Shown: one piece after another, positions 1-10,227 of the stretch
Layout: each line of letters begins with the position of its first letter
Position numbering within the stretch: the first letter of the stretch is position 1
Assembly (NCBI RefSeq): GCF_000710035.2
Contig: NZ_JMJJ01000004.1
Location: forward strand, 806,001 to 870,000
From: Pantoea ananatis LMG 2665
GTDB lineage: Bacteria; Pseudomonadota; Gammaproteobacteria; Enterobacterales; Enterobacteriaceae
Direction of reading: 5' to 3'
DNA: 64,000 bases
Notes under the pieces: model-generated
Databases searched by the model: none
Seen by the model: the letters and a program-made list of their open reading frames with translations, nothing else
Told to the model about the DNA's origin: nothing
Made by a program: the position numbers and the translations under genes

Positions 1-1248
<1,248 letters not shown>

Positions 1249-1741
1249 GCGCCGCGCGTAATAATCCGGATGCGCGAGAGTGCATCCGGGCAAGTTACAG
1301 GTGAGGGAGGTAACAGGGAAGGTAACGGATGAAAAAGCCTTAGCCGTAACCCACAAGCCTTTTACTTTCGGTTACGGGACGCGGTGGCTGAAACAGACGC
1401 GAATGCCGGCTCCTGTGATAAACGGGCGCAGGTTAAAAACGATGGCTTTATCCGACGCATCTTCAGCTGAACATTCTGTGCCTCGACTGTGCGGCGGGGA
1501 CAGGTATTCGGGTGTGCGACCTGTAATTAAAAAGGGCCGGTGTTTTACCCGGATAAAATTTGACTTCTCTGACCGAATATCACATTGGCCTTTGACGCCG
1601 CAGATTAACACCTCCCGATTTTACGTTGCCCGTTGCCTTAAATAACGAAATCACGTCTACTGATCCGGAATAATACATTGGCGTGCCGTTTCTCGCCCAC
1701 GCACCTAACTGTCAGCGAAGCGCAACAATAAGGCCTGAAAA
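1249..1741. other. Intergenic region, no convincing gene
   Basis: Between uidA and the cupin gene. Just after uidA there is a perfect 8-bp inverted repeat, CCGGATGC (1266-1273) and GCATCCGG (1282-1289), with an 8-base loop. It resembles a REP-type palindrome or a weak terminator without a T run. Open frames across the rest (for example 1280-1645) show no recognisable domain and no good ribosome binding site. Confidence 0.6.
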
Positions 1742-2071
1742 ATGAAAATGGAAAATATCCCTTTCGGGATAACAGACTGGGCACAGATAGAGGCAGAACG
1801 GCATCCGGGTGATAGCGGGTTTGCGCTCTGGCGCGTGGCAAAGTTTGGCGATATCAGAGTCAGAATGGTTGAGTATTCCCCCGGCTACGTGGCCGATCAC
1901 TGGTGTATAAAAGGGCATATTCTTCTGTGCCTGAAAGGCGAAATGGTCACAGAGCTGGACGATGGACGCACGTTTGTATTAACGCCGGGCGTGAGTTATC
2001 AGGTTGCCGACGATGCCGAAGCTCATCGATCAACCACCAGAGAAGGGGCGACGCTGTTTATTGTGGACTGA
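1742..2071 (+). CDS. Small cupin-fold protein (DHCW-motif type)
   Basis: A 109-residue single-domain cupin. The centre carries the signature ADHWCIKGHILLCLKG, matching what databases call the DHCW-motif cupin family, followed by a second cupin half with TPGVSYQVADDAEAHRS. These small cupins bind a metal or small ligand, but no substrate is established, so the function is unknown. No partner gene is adjacent; it sits alone between two non-coding stretches. The start is the first ATG; a second in-frame ATG two codons later is possible. The gene is probably real because the whole domain is present; the biochemical role cannot be stated. Confidence 0.8.
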   Translation: MKMENIPFGITDWAQIEAERHPGDSGFALWRVAKFGDIRVRMVEYSPGYVADHWCIKGHILLCLKGEMVTELDDGRTFVLTPGVSYQVADDAEAHRSTTREGATLFIVD

Positions 2072-2789
2072 TGGCAGTATAAAAAAGCGGTTACCGCAAC
2101 GGATAGCCATAAGTTGAATATAGGGTGCTTCTGCTGATACTTGGACTAAAAAAAGCAAGGAGACAGAGGGCACCTTTTTCAGACGATGATTTCTTATTGC
2201 CGTAATCATTAACACAGGGCGCAGCAGCATCATTACGCTGAATGTCTGATGACCCCTCTCTTTTTTAACTTTCTTTTTTATTCATAAAACACCCGATGGG
2301 AAAACGCATTGAAATATCGGGTATCAGGTGAAAAAGGCCAACCTCATCCGCATTTTTACGCAGTCTGCTTGACACCTCGATGCTCCTCCATCACTGCAAC
2401 GCAGGCCCTGACAGCAAAGGGATGACGGGGAAACTCACGTCGCGTTATTTTGCGTGGCGTCATTCAACTGACTAAAGGCGATGCTAACGACCTCTCCCCT
2501 GAATATATGTCACAACTTTTGCACTGGTGACGGAATGTTTCAAATAGCGTCGCTATATATTTTCTGGATCATTGCAGTGCGCGTTGCACCCTGATCTCAT
2601 GCTTAACATCGCAACTCACGCCGACGGATATTTTATATTTTTGTTGAAACGGATTCCTGAAACCCTTATCTGGCAGGTTATGTGATCTGGAATGTTTCTT
2701 ACATAAACGATTACGACAGCAAAATATTGCTGGCACACAATATGCTTTATTCCCACCTACAACATCCAATAATCAGACAGGGGCATCGC
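2072..2789. other. Long intergenic region, no gene seen
   Basis: About 720 bases between the cupin and the permease. Both strands are broken by stops or give frames without recognisable domains. It is AT-rich near 2250-2290 and 2620-2650, where promoters for the permease could lie, but no clean -35/-10 pair was chosen. The permease frame is open back to 2682, but that extension is not conserved-looking. Confidence 0.5.
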
Positions 2790-4373
2790 ATGGCATCTAC
2801 GGGACTTAAAAAGAAATTAGGGTTGGTCGATCTGTCATTACTTGGCATCGGCTCAATGATCGGTTCGGGCTGGTTATATGCCGCCCTTAACAGTTCCGGC
2901 TATGCGGGCAGCCATACCGGCTGGGCATGGGTACTGGGTGCCGTGATCGTTCTGATGATTGGCCTGGTTTACGCCGAGCTGTCCTCAGCGCTACCGCGCG
3001 CCGGCGGTTTTGTTCGCTATCCCAATTATTCGCACGGCAACATCGTTGGTTTCGTGATTGGTGTCAGCTCGCTGCTGGCCTATACCAGCACCGCAGGGGT
3101 GGAAGTTGAGGCCGTTCGTCAGTATGCGATCTACTGGTGGCCCGCACTGGGGCATGAGGACGGCAGCCCAACGGGGTTAGGGTTTGGCGTGCAGATTGGG
3201 CTACTGGTGGTGTTTTTTCTGCTCAACTACTGGAGCGTCAGCTTCTTTGGGCGGGTGAACACGATTGTCACCACCTTCAAATTTATCGTGCCGTTGCTGA
3301 CCATCGTGACACTTCTGCTTTACTTCCATGCGCCGAACCTTGATGTTCCACCTTCTCCGCCGGGTGGGGCTCATGGCGTTTTCAGCTCACTGACGGGGGC
3401 AGGGATTGTCTTTGCCTATCTTGGCTTTCGTCAGGCGGTTGATTTTGCCAGTGAAGCTAAAAATCCACAGCGCAACGTGCCGCTGGCAATCGGTATTGCC
3501 ATTGCTGTCAGCTTCGTGATTTACCTTGCCCTGCAGTATGCGTTCATGGGGGCGGTACCGACCGATTTGCTGTCACAACATGGCTGGGCAGGGCTGAAGC
3601 AGATATTCCAGTCTCCCTATGCCGATCTGGCCCGCAGCCTGGGGCTGACCTGGTTGATTAACCTGATTCTTATCGACGCGGTGATTTCCCCGGCCGGGAC
3701 CGGCAACATCTACCTTGCCGGCGCCGCGCGCGTGCTGTTTGCCTGGGCGCGTAATGGCCATCTGTTTAAAGTGTTTGGCAAAGTGGATGCAAAATCTGGC
3801 GTACCGCGCGGTGCATTGTGGCTGTCGCTGCTGCTGGCCATCGCCTGGACATTGCCTTCCGAGTTTCAGGTCTGGGGCGGCTTAATCGGCGCGGTGACGT
3901 CGGCAACCGTTTTTACTTACATGCCCGGCCCGATAACCCTGGGCGCTTTTCGTCAACACCTGCCCGATATGCAGCGTCCGTTTCGTCTGCCCGTTGCGGC
4001 GGTTCTCAGCCCGCTGGCGTTTGTTGCCAGTACGCTTTTGATTTACTGGAGCGGCTGGTCTGTTAATGAGATCCTGATTCCGATTCTGATTTTTGCCTGG
4101 GTCGCTTACGCGATCTTTGGCAAAAAGAGCAACCAGTTCAGTCAGGATTTGCAGTGCGCCTGGTGGCTGCTGGCTTATTACATCGCGGTCATGGTGGTTT
4201 CTATGCTGGGTACCTACGGCGGAAGCGGTATGATTGACGCACCACTCGATATGATCCTCATTATTGTCGCGTCGCTGGCCTGCTACTTTTGGGGCGTTAA
4301 AGCGAGCTTTTCTCAACCCAACATTACCGATGAGGAAGCGGAATCCGCATCCTTTAGCCAACACGCGGTATAG
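2790..4373 (+). CDS. APC-family amino-acid permease
   Basis: A 527-residue inner-membrane transporter of the amino acid-polyamine-organocation superfamily. It opens with the characteristic first helix LGIGSMIGSGWLYAA and has about 12 or more hydrophobic segments; the second segment (YAELSSALPRAGGFVRYP) is typical of APC proteins. The ATG at 2790 was chosen over upstream in-frame starts because it has a purine-rich ribosome binding site (AGGGGC) and places the family N-terminus correctly. By overall look it resembles aspartate:proton symporters of the YveA type, but the substrate is not shown by sequence. The gene is single and its 3' end faces ymjA. Confidence 0.9.
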   Translation: MASTGLKKKLGLVDLSLLGIGSMIGSGWLYAALNSSGYAGSHTGWAWVLGAVIVLMIGLVYAELSSALPRAGGFVRYPNYSHGNIVGFVIGVSSLLAYTSTAGVEVEAVRQYAIYWWPALGHEDGSPTGLGFGVQIGLLVVFFLLNYWSVSFFGRVNTIVTTFKFIVPLLTIVTLLLYFHAPNLDVPPSPPGGAHGVFSSLTGAGIVFAYLGFRQAVDFASEAKNPQRNVPLAIGIAIAVSFVIYLALQYAFMGAVPTDLLSQHGWAGLKQIFQSPYADLARSLGLTWLINLILIDAVISPAGTGNIYLAGAARVLFAWARNGHLFKVFGKVDAKSGVPRGALWLSLLLAIAWTLPSEFQVWGGLIGAVTSATVFTYMPGPITLGAFRQHLPDMQRPFRLPVAAVLSPLAFVASTLLIYWSGWSVNEILIPILIFAWVAYAIFGKKSNQFSQDLQCAWWLLAYYIAVMVVSMLGTYGGSGMIDAPLDMILIIVASLACYFWGVKASFSQPNITDEEAESASFSQHAV

Positions 4374-4432
4374 TGTTTATCGCCTGCACCTGTGCTCCGG
4401 CACAGGTGCTTTAGCGGCAGCGTTTACCGGAA

Positions 4433-4681
4433 TTAGTCTTCGTTGCCCCACTGATTCAGGAAGGTGGCGATCTCATCAATGCGTTGTTCATTAATGCCCG
4501 CTTCAACGGCCATCTCTTTCTGCGCTTCTTCACTGATTTCTTCGTTATTCATTAAACGGCCAATCAGCAACTGGAAATAGTGTGCCAGGGCGTCACGCTC
4601 GGATTCGCTTACCGGCGTTTCCGTTTCTGACGAATACTCATCGGCAATGTCATAGTATTTCAGTGAGACTTCGTTGTTCAT
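4433..4681 (-). CDS. ymjA: YmjA family protein (DUF2543)
   Basis: An acidic 82-residue cytoplasmic protein of unknown function. The sequence with [35 protein letters not shown] and the C-terminal FLNQWGN is the YmjA/DUF2543 pattern as remembered from E. coli, where the gene lies next to the APC-type putrescine importer puuP. Here it again sits tail to tail with an APC permease, although not the same one. No catalytic motif is visible. Starts at an ATG; length matches the family. Confidence 0.85.
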   Translation of the reverse strand: MNNEVSLKYYDIADEYSSETETPVSESERDALAHYFQLLIGRLMNNEEISEEAQKEMAVEAGINEQRIDEIATFLNQWGNED

Positions 4682-4991
4682 ATCTTGCCCTCAGGGTTAG
4701 CACCTGTGTCTTTTGTGACTGAATAGAATGGGTTAATCATAACATTCATCTCGCGATTTTTCTGCCAGTCAGCGGCGGGGGGCGGGAAAATTAACAAGCG
4801 TGCGGGCATCCGCTTATTTGTCCGTTCATGCATTAACCAGAGTGAGCTGCGCGTGCCCATAGAACAGATTATTGGCTAGGGACGAAGCCGGGCCGTTCTG
4901 GCCATGCGGTAAGTGCCATCACGAGGAAAATGTCGGGATGATGATGGGATAACGTCCCGCTGAGATCCCAATGCGGCGATAAAAGTGATGT

Positions 4992-5427
4992 TTATGACGA
5001 AGACGTGTCCAGATAGGGAAAAATAAACCTCTCGACCGCCTGCTTTCCGATGCCTGATGTAAAGCTGATGCCTGCCTTTTTTAAAATAGTGCGTCCCGCT
5101 CCCCTGTTCTTCGGGTGCGGATCGTCCATGGCAATATAAATATGTTTTGGCTTTAGCTCTGCAATTGTTAAAGCACACGAAGGCGTTCTGCCCTGAAAAG
5201 AGCAGGGCTCAAGCGTGACATATATTTCACATTCGCTAATGGGGAAGGTAAGTTTTGCGATCGCGTCGATCTCGGCATGGTGTTGGCCTGGCGGTTGTGT
5301 AAACCCCTTAGCAACGAACTCGCCGTCATGAACGATCACGCATCCAACAGGGATTGGGTCTGCATTCGGGTAATGCCTTGCGGGAGTACTCCAGCGCCAA
5401 CATCATAAATTTTAGCTTTTCTTCCAT
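4992..5427 (-). pseudogene. RibD-like cytidine deaminase-fold protein, frameshifted
   Basis: Reading minus from an ATG at 5427, a frame gives MEEKLKFMMLALEYSRKALP...RPNP and ends soon after. A second frame then resumes with VGCVIVHDGEFVAKGF and continues through the zinc-binding motifs HAE and EPCSFQGRTPSC to a stop at 4992. In RibD-type deaminases RPNP and VGCV are contiguous. Removing one T (base 5349 on the + strand, an A) joins the frames exactly. The product would be about 144 residues: a stand-alone deaminase domain without the RibD reductase half. As written the gene is broken. A downstream GTG at 5339 could make a shorter protein lacking the first helix. A sequencing error is the alternative explanation. 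Confidence 0.75.
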
Positions 5428-5611
5428 AATGCCTTTATCTGCTGAAGCTCTGGGATCAGAAGACATCCATATTTATGGCCCCTGTCATCGATGTCCAGCG
5501 ATTAAGGAAACTGAACCACCGCATTGAGTATGGGTAATCACATCACAAGGCCAGATGGCAGCCCTTATTTGTGAACCTCTGTTTCCTGTTTTACAGGCCT
5601 GTCGTTTTGGT

Positions 5612-5929
5612 TTACCTGTTCTGGTAAAGATCCCAACGGTTACCATAGAGGTCTTCAAATACCACAACCAGCCCATACTCTTCCTCTCGTGGTTCCTCAC
5701 AAAACGTCACACCTTTCGCTTTCATGGCTTGGTAGTCGTGCCAGAAATCATTGCTCTGCAGGAACAGGAACACTCTGCCGCCGCATTGATTACCAATAAA
5801 GCTTTCCTGACGGTCACCTTTATCCAGCACGCATATCGTTATCGCACCCAGGCATTGCTCAACAGACAGGAAATGTGCTTCTGGCTTTAGCGCTGAACGG
5901 AACAGGTAGGCGGCGGGAAAAACGGGCAA
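5612..5929 (-). pseudogene. VOC/glyoxalase-fold protein, C-terminal half only
   Basis: The last ~65 residues match the end of small vicinal-oxygen-chelate proteins: GNQCGGRVFLFLQSNDFWHDYQAMKAKGVTF, then EPREEEYGLVVVFEDLYGNRWDLYQ. The first ~40 residues do not look like the usual N-terminal beta-alpha-beta repeat with its first metal ligand. The only in-frame start is a TTG without a clear ribosome binding site, and all frames upstream stop before yajD. The full family is about 130 residues. It is most simply a gene that has lost its N-terminal half, directly beside another broken gene. A shortened product cannot be excluded. Confidence 0.55.
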
Positions 5930-6026
5930 AAAACGGACCCAGCATACAACTTGAAGTCATCCGATAAGCAGGTTAGCCTGCTGCAACCACAAGTGAAAAA
6001 ATCTCATCATACAGGTAACGTCGGTC

Positions 6027-6374
6027 ATGGCTCTGATCCCCAAAAACTACTCGCGGCTGGAAAGTGGCTATCGTGAAAAAGCATTAAAAATCTATCCGTG
6101 GGTTTGTGGGCGATGCTCGCGGGAGTTTGTTTATTCAAACCTGCGGGAATTAACGGTTCACCACATCGATCACGACCACACCAATAATCCGCCAGACGGC
6201 AGTAACTGGGAGCTGCTGTGCCTGTACTGCCATGATCACGAACACTCAAAGTATACGGAAGCCGATCAGTACGGCAAATCCGTTGTGGCTGGCGAGGATG
6301 CGCAGGATGATGTGGGGGCCGCCACCTACAATCCCTTTGCCGATCTAAAGTCGATGCTCACCAAAAAGAAATAA
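6027..6374 (+). CDS. yajD: YajD, HNH nuclease-family protein
   Basis: A 115-residue protein almost identical in pattern to E. coli YajD. It has the HNH core: CGRCSREF, LTVHHIDHDHTNNP, then NWELLCLYCHDHEH, providing the beta-beta-alpha-metal histidines and a zinc site made of two CxxC pairs. YajD belongs to the HNH endonuclease superfamily but its cellular target is not established. Length and start (ATG) agree with E. coli. It stands alone; the decayed VOC gene diverges from it upstream. Confidence 0.95.
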   Translation: MALIPKNYSRLESGYREKALKIYPWVCGRCSREFVYSNLRELTVHHIDHDHTNNPPDGSNWELLCLYCHDHEHSKYTEADQYGKSVVAGEDAQDDVGAATYNPFADLKSMLTKKK

Positions 6375-6761
6375 CCGCTGGCCATCCTGTTGCGTCTTGT
6401 CTTTATGCATGACGATGGCAGGTGCTGACATCTGGCAGCGTTTGGAACAGGGCAGGAGAGAGGCGTCCTGCCGAGTGTTAGCCGCGTTCTGTCAGCCCGG
6501 CAGGCCTTATTTTACTCTGCACGTTGCGCTCCCCATGCCCACCAGCCACAGTGTGGGCAGGGGTTCGTACAGCAACGGAAGGACCACCATGAAGAAGGCT
6601 CATGTTAATGTGAAATTAAGTCGCTTTCACTCATGTTACGACTCTGGCATAAAATATGCTTATTGATTGCAGGCGCGTTAAAAACTGTGAAGCAGACGAG
6701 ACAAGCAGGCCGGTCTGGCAAATAACGCAGTTTTTACATCAGAATTCAGGATCCAGACACG
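6375..6761 (+). promoter_or_regulatory. Intergenic region with candidate structured leader of mesX
   Basis: No gene was recognised here. A hairpin GGCAGGA (6451-6457)/TCCTGCC (6466-6472) lies after yajD. Just before mesX an outer helix can form between AAAAACTGTG (6680-6689) and CGCAGTTTTT (6726-6735), with one G-U pair. Inside it a five-pair helix CAGAC (6693-6697)/GTCTG (6713-6717) is possible. The fold ends 26 bases before the mesX ATG, so it would sit in the 5' untranslated region if transcription starts upstream. No known riboswitch class was recognised, and this is only a reading of complementarity. Confidence 0.35.
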
Positions 6762-7745
6762 ATGAATAACAATTTCACCTTTACGATTAAGAGCAGTGTT
6801 TTTGATGAGAATTACAATCCGTCAGAAAACACCCGCATCACGACCAACTTCGCTAACCTGGCCCGTGGCAAGAACCGCCAGGAAAACCTGCGTAACGCCC
6901 TGGTGATGATGGATAATCGTTTTAATTCCCTGGCGCACTGGGATAACCCGAAAGGGGACCGTTATTCTGTCGAGCTTGAGATCATTTCCGTTGAGATGAA
7001 TATCAATGTGGAAAATAATCGCGATGCTTTCCCGGTTATCGAAATATTGAAAACCAGTATCGTCGATAAAAAAACCGACGAACGTATTGAAGGCATTGTG
7101 GGGAACAACTTCTCTTCTTACGTGCGTGACTATGACTTCAGCGTCTTGCTGTCAGAGCACAACAAAAATAATCCGGTGTTTACTATCCCGGAAAACTTTG
7201 GCGAGCTGCATGGCAATATCTTCAAATGCTTCCTGCAATCAGAGGCTTACAAGGCGAATTTTAGCAAGTCACCGGTGATCTGCCTGAGTGTTTCAAGCAA
7301 AAACACCTATGTCCGCACCGGCAACCGTCACCCGGTACTGGGCATTGAGTACCAGCAGGATGAATACTCGCTGACCGATAAATACTTCAGCAAGATGGGA
7401 TTACATGCGCGCTATTTTATGCCTGAAAACAGCGTTGCGCCCCTGGCGTTCTATTTTACGGGTGATTTGCTGCGTGATTACACTAATCTCGAACTCATCA
7501 GCACCATCAGTACGATGGAAACGTTCCAGAAGATTTATCGCCCTGAGATCTATAATGCAAACTCGCCGGCTGGTATTGAATATCAACCGAGCCTGAGCCA
7601 TCGGGATTATTCTTTAACGCAAATTGTTTACGACCGAGAAGAGCGTAGCCATCTGGCTATTGAACAAGGGAAGTTTACCGAGAAGAACTTCATCAAACCC
7701 TACAAAAATGTTCTTGAGCAATGGTCTGCTAATTACGTTCTTTGA
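6762..7745 (+). CDS. mesX: MesX (DUF1852), partner of methionine synthase MesD
   Basis: A 327-residue protein of the DUF1852 family (MNNNFTFTIKSSVFDENYNP..., with conserved runs such as FANLARGKNRQENLRNAL). Published transposon and complementation work on MesD-type core methionine synthases found that they need a DUF1852 protein and oxygen, and that protein was named MesX. The chemical role of MesX is not known; a job in supplying the methyl group is inference. No signal peptide or membrane segment is seen, so it is probably cytoplasmic. Starts at an ATG 25 bases before mesD ends the gap between them, an arrangement that indicates co-transcription. Confidence 0.9.
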   Translation: MNNNFTFTIKSSVFDENYNPSENTRITTNFANLARGKNRQENLRNALVMMDNRFNSLAHWDNPKGDRYSVELEIISVEMNINVENNRDAFPVIEILKTSIVDKKTDERIEGIVGNNFSSYVRDYDFSVLLSEHNKNNPVFTIPENFGELHGNIFKCFLQSEAYKANFSKSPVICLSVSSKNTYVRTGNRHPVLGIEYQQDEYSLTDKYFSKMGLHARYFMPENSVAPLAFYFTGDLLRDYTNLELISTISTMETFQKIYRPEIYNANSPAGIEYQPSLSHRDYSLTQIVYDREERSHLAIEQGKFTEKNFIKPYKNVLEQWSANYVL

Positions 7746-7770
7746 TTAACTCAGTATAAGGTTACCTGTT

Positions 7771-8802
7771 ATGAAAACTTTGTTACCGACTTCCACGGCG
7801 GGAAGCCTGCCAAAACCGTCCTGGCTTGCGCAACCTGAAACACTGTGGTCGCCTTGGAAACTGGAAAATGAAGAATTAATCGATGGCAAGAAAGACGCAC
7901 TGCGTTTGATTCTGGACGATCAGGATCGCGCCGGTATCGATATCGTCAGCGATGGTGAGCAAACGCGCCAACACTTTGTGACCACCTTTATTGAACACCT
8001 AAGCGGTGTGGATTTTGAAAAACGCGAGATCGTCAAAATCCGTAATCGTTATGATGCCAGCGTGCCGAGTGTGGTGGGTGAAGTGGCCCGTCAGAAGCCG
8101 GTCTTCGTTGAAGATGCCAAATTTTTACGTCAGCTGACGAATAAACAGATCAAATGGGCGCTGCCGGGTCCCATGACCATGATCGATACGCTGTATGACA
8201 ACCATTACAAGAGCCGCGAAAAACTGGCCTGGGAATTTGCCAAAATTCTTAACCAGGAAGCGAAGGAACTTGAGGCGGCGGGTGTCGATATTATCCAGTT
8301 TGACGAACCGGCATTTAACGTGTTTTTCGATGAGGTGAATGACTGGGGCATTGCCGCCCTGGAACGCGCCGTTGAAGGGCTTAAGTGCGAAACCGCTGTG
8401 CACATTTGCTACGGTTACGGCATCAAAGCCAACACCGACTGGAAAAAGACGCTCGGAACCGAATGGCGTCAGTATGAAGAAGTCTTCCCTAAGCTGCAGA
8501 AGTCGAACATCGATATCATCTCGCTGGAATGCCAAAACTCTCGCGTGCCGATGGATCTTATCGAACTGATTCGCGGTAAAAAAGTGATGGTCGGGGCCAT
8601 TGATGTGGCAACCAACGCGATCGAAACCCCTGAAGAAGTGGCCGATACGCTGCGTAAAGCCCTTCAGTTTGTGGATGCCGATAAGCTTTATCCCTCTACC
8701 AACTGTGGCATGACGCCGTTATCCCGTCAGGTTGCCCGGGGCAAGCTGAGTGCCCTCAGCGCCGGTGCAGAAATCATCCGTAAAGAACTGCTGTCGAAAT
8801 AA
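7771..8802 (+). CDS. mesD: MesD, folate- and B12-independent core methionine synthase
   Basis: A 343-residue MetE-like barrel without the N-terminal folate-binding half of MetE (MetE is about 750 residues). Likely zinc ligands are H211 and C213 in HICYG, E253 in SLECQN and C312 in STNCGMTPLSR, in the same order as in MetE. VSDGEQTR (59-66) and FDEPAF (177-182) match the homocysteine-side loops. It makes methionine from homocysteine. The MesD family is reported not to need 5-methyltetrahydrofolate or cobalamin but to need MesX and oxygen; the methyl donor is unknown. It follows mesX at 25 bases with an AAGGTTACC-type ribosome binding site, and is followed by a strong terminator, so mesXD is a closed two-gene unit. 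Confidence 0.92.
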   Translation: MKTLLPTSTAGSLPKPSWLAQPETLWSPWKLENEELIDGKKDALRLILDDQDRAGIDIVSDGEQTRQHFVTTFIEHLSGVDFEKREIVKIRNRYDASVPSVVGEVARQKPVFVEDAKFLRQLTNKQIKWALPGPMTMIDTLYDNHYKSREKLAWEFAKILNQEAKELEAAGVDIIQFDEPAFNVFFDEVNDWGIAALERAVEGLKCETAVHICYGYGIKANTDWKKTLGTEWRQYEEVFPKLQKSNIDIISLECQNSRVPMDLIELIRGKKVMVGAIDVATNAIETPEEVADTLRKALQFVDADKLYPSTNCGMTPLSRQVARGKLSALSAGAEIIRKELLSK

Positions 8803-8842
8803 CGGCGTCAGACATTCGGTGAATGACCTGTGTATGAGCAAA

Positions 8843-8869
8843 GGCCCGATCGGCGATCGGGCCTTTTTT
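8843..8869 (+). terminator. Rho-independent terminator of mesXD
   Basis: Perfect 9-bp stem GGCCCGATC/GATCGGGCC with a GGC loop followed by six T. It lies 40 bases after the mesD stop codon. Confidence 0.93.
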
Positions 8870-9029
8870 GTCACCCAGTCAGGCTTGGCTCTGTAAAGCC
8901 GCAATAAAATAACCGCCGCGTACGCCTGCTGGCCGTTATTTTCACGCGCTGGCATAAGGTGTGGACGTAAACGGTGCCCGGACAGATGCCCGAAAGCAAA
9001 AAGGAGAGGGGATGAACAGATTGTGAGTG

Positions 9030-9239
9030 TCAGCCAGCCTTTCTGCGCTTCCACTCATCCACCACCTCTCCCAGGTTTTTGGGAATGTCATTGCGTATCC
9101 AGGCCATAAAATCCCGATCGAACCGGAAACGTTCTCCGCACTGTGCAACTATAAAGCGACGCACATTCTGCGTATTTTTATAGTTTTTATCCACGATCGT
9201 CATGCGCGTCAGTTCTGCGCTGTGCCAGTCAATGTTCAT
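9030..9239 (-). CDS. Small DUF6434-like protein
   Basis: A basic 69-residue protein: WHSAELT at the N-terminus, then NYKNTQNVRRFIVAQCGERF and a Trp-rich end with FMAWI and VDEWKRR. This pattern is what is remembered as the DUF6434 domain, sometimes found with SAP domains; no biochemical function is known. Starts at an ATG with GAGG about ten bases upstream. It is single and convergent with mesXD. The gene is likely real because the whole domain is present; the family name is less sure. Confidence 0.7.
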   Translation of the reverse strand: MNIDWHSAELTRMTIVDKNYKNTQNVRRFIVAQCGERFRFDRDFMAWIRNDIPKNLGEVVDEWKRRKAG

Positions 9240-9543
9240 CCGCTTGCCTCAAGTAACACGTGGTAAAGGCGAAAATCGTCGCGCCTGGCCGATTACGCTT
9301 CAGTGCTGGATAGTGGCATTAAAAATGAATGGATACCGGTTTTGCGCGCTGAGGACAGGATATAGCAACATCCCTGCCATCCCTGCCCAAGAGAAGGGCA
9401 TGCTTTTTATTAAGCGACCGGCTCTTTGCGTAATGAGCAACGTTATAGCGTTAAAAGACGTTGCGAGCGATCAGTAAAGGGTAATCCAGTCTGGATAGCA
9501 TCAGTTTGTAGAAAATGGCCAAGGATAAATTTGACCTCCCTGG
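9240..9543. other. Intergenic region, nothing recognised
   Basis: About 300 bases between the DUF6434-like gene and the glutathione peroxidase gene. Short frames on both strands lack any recognisable motif. No terminator-like hairpin with a T run was found. Confidence 0.4.
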
Positions 9544-10026
9544 TTAGCTTTCAAGTGCCGCCAGGAGGGTGGCTTCCATTTTTTCCGGCGTAGCGATGGG
9601 TGCAAAACGCTTGAGTGGTTTGCCGTCGCGTCCGATCAAAAACTTAGTGAAGTTCCATTTAATCCGCTCACCCAGCACACCGGGTAACTCCGCTTTCAGG
9701 TAACGAAATAGCGGATGCGTTCCGGGGCCGTTAACCTCTACTTTTTCGAACATGGGGAAGCTCACACCGTAGTGAATGTGACAGGTCTGCGCGATGTCGT
9801 CGGCACTGCCCGGTTCCTGCTTACCGAACTGGTTGCAAGGGAAACCCAGTACCACCAGCCCCTGCGCAGCGTACTTTTTGTAGAGTGCTTCAAGACCTGC
9901 ATATTGTGGAGTGAATCCACAATGGCTGGCGGTATTCACCACCAGAACCAGCTTGCCAGCATAGTCGGCCATCGAGATGTGCTGGCCATTCAGGCTGGTG
10001 GCGTTGAGTTGATGAAAAGTGGTCAT
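9544..10026 (-). CDS. Glutathione peroxidase-family thiol peroxidase
   Basis: A 160-residue thioredoxin-fold peroxidase that reduces hydroperoxides. The peroxidatic cysteine is in NTASHCGFTPQY, followed by the family motifs GFPCNQFGKQEPG and WNFTKFLIGRDG, giving the Cys-Gln-Trp triad. Bacterial members usually take electrons from thioredoxin rather than glutathione. It is shorter than E. coli BtuE (183 residues) and is a different subgroup lacking the C-terminal insertion, so the btuE symbol is not used. The ATG at 10026 has AAGGA upstream; a longer open frame back to 10071 lacks family similarity. Confidence 0.9.
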   Translation of the reverse strand: MTTFHQLNATSLNGQHISMADYAGKLVLVVNTASHCGFTPQYAGLEALYKKYAAQGLVVLGFPCNQFGKQEPGSADDIAQTCHIHYGVSFPMFEKVEVNGPGTHPLFRYLKAELPGVLGERIKWNFTKFLIGRDGKPLKRFAPIATPEKMEATLLAALES

Positions 10027-10227
10027 GCTGAAATCCTTAAAGTGCGTGTTAGTCAGGGCAAAGATGAGCACTCAGACGGTTTCTTGCTTCGCCCCGTCAA
10101 CCAGCGCTGTTTTCTCTGTCATTTCAGTGACCCGCCGACCTTTGATTTACTCAGCGTTGCGTGAATCATGCCCGATCAAGGCACAACCCTGCCATTAAAT
10201 CTGTTTCTGAAGAATAACGGGATGCTT

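Noticed and set aside
2682..2789. N-terminal extension of the APC permease
   Set aside because: In-frame, but the residues are not APC-like and the ATG at 2790 has a better ribosome binding site.
4678..4860. 60-codon minus-strand frame beside ymjA
   Set aside because: No domain, Pro/Arg-rich composition, weak start; most likely chance.
5339..5427. Treating the RibD-like gene as intact from the GTG at 5339
   Set aside because: That start removes a conserved first helix which is still readable in another frame just upstream.
6397..6666. 89-codon + frame between yajD and mesX
   Set aside because: No recognisable motif and it overlaps the hairpin region; treated as non-coding.
6690..6720. MetJ operator boxes upstream of mesX
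   Set aside because: AGACGAGA and GGTCTG look suggestive, but tandem 8-mers close to AGACGTCT are not there.
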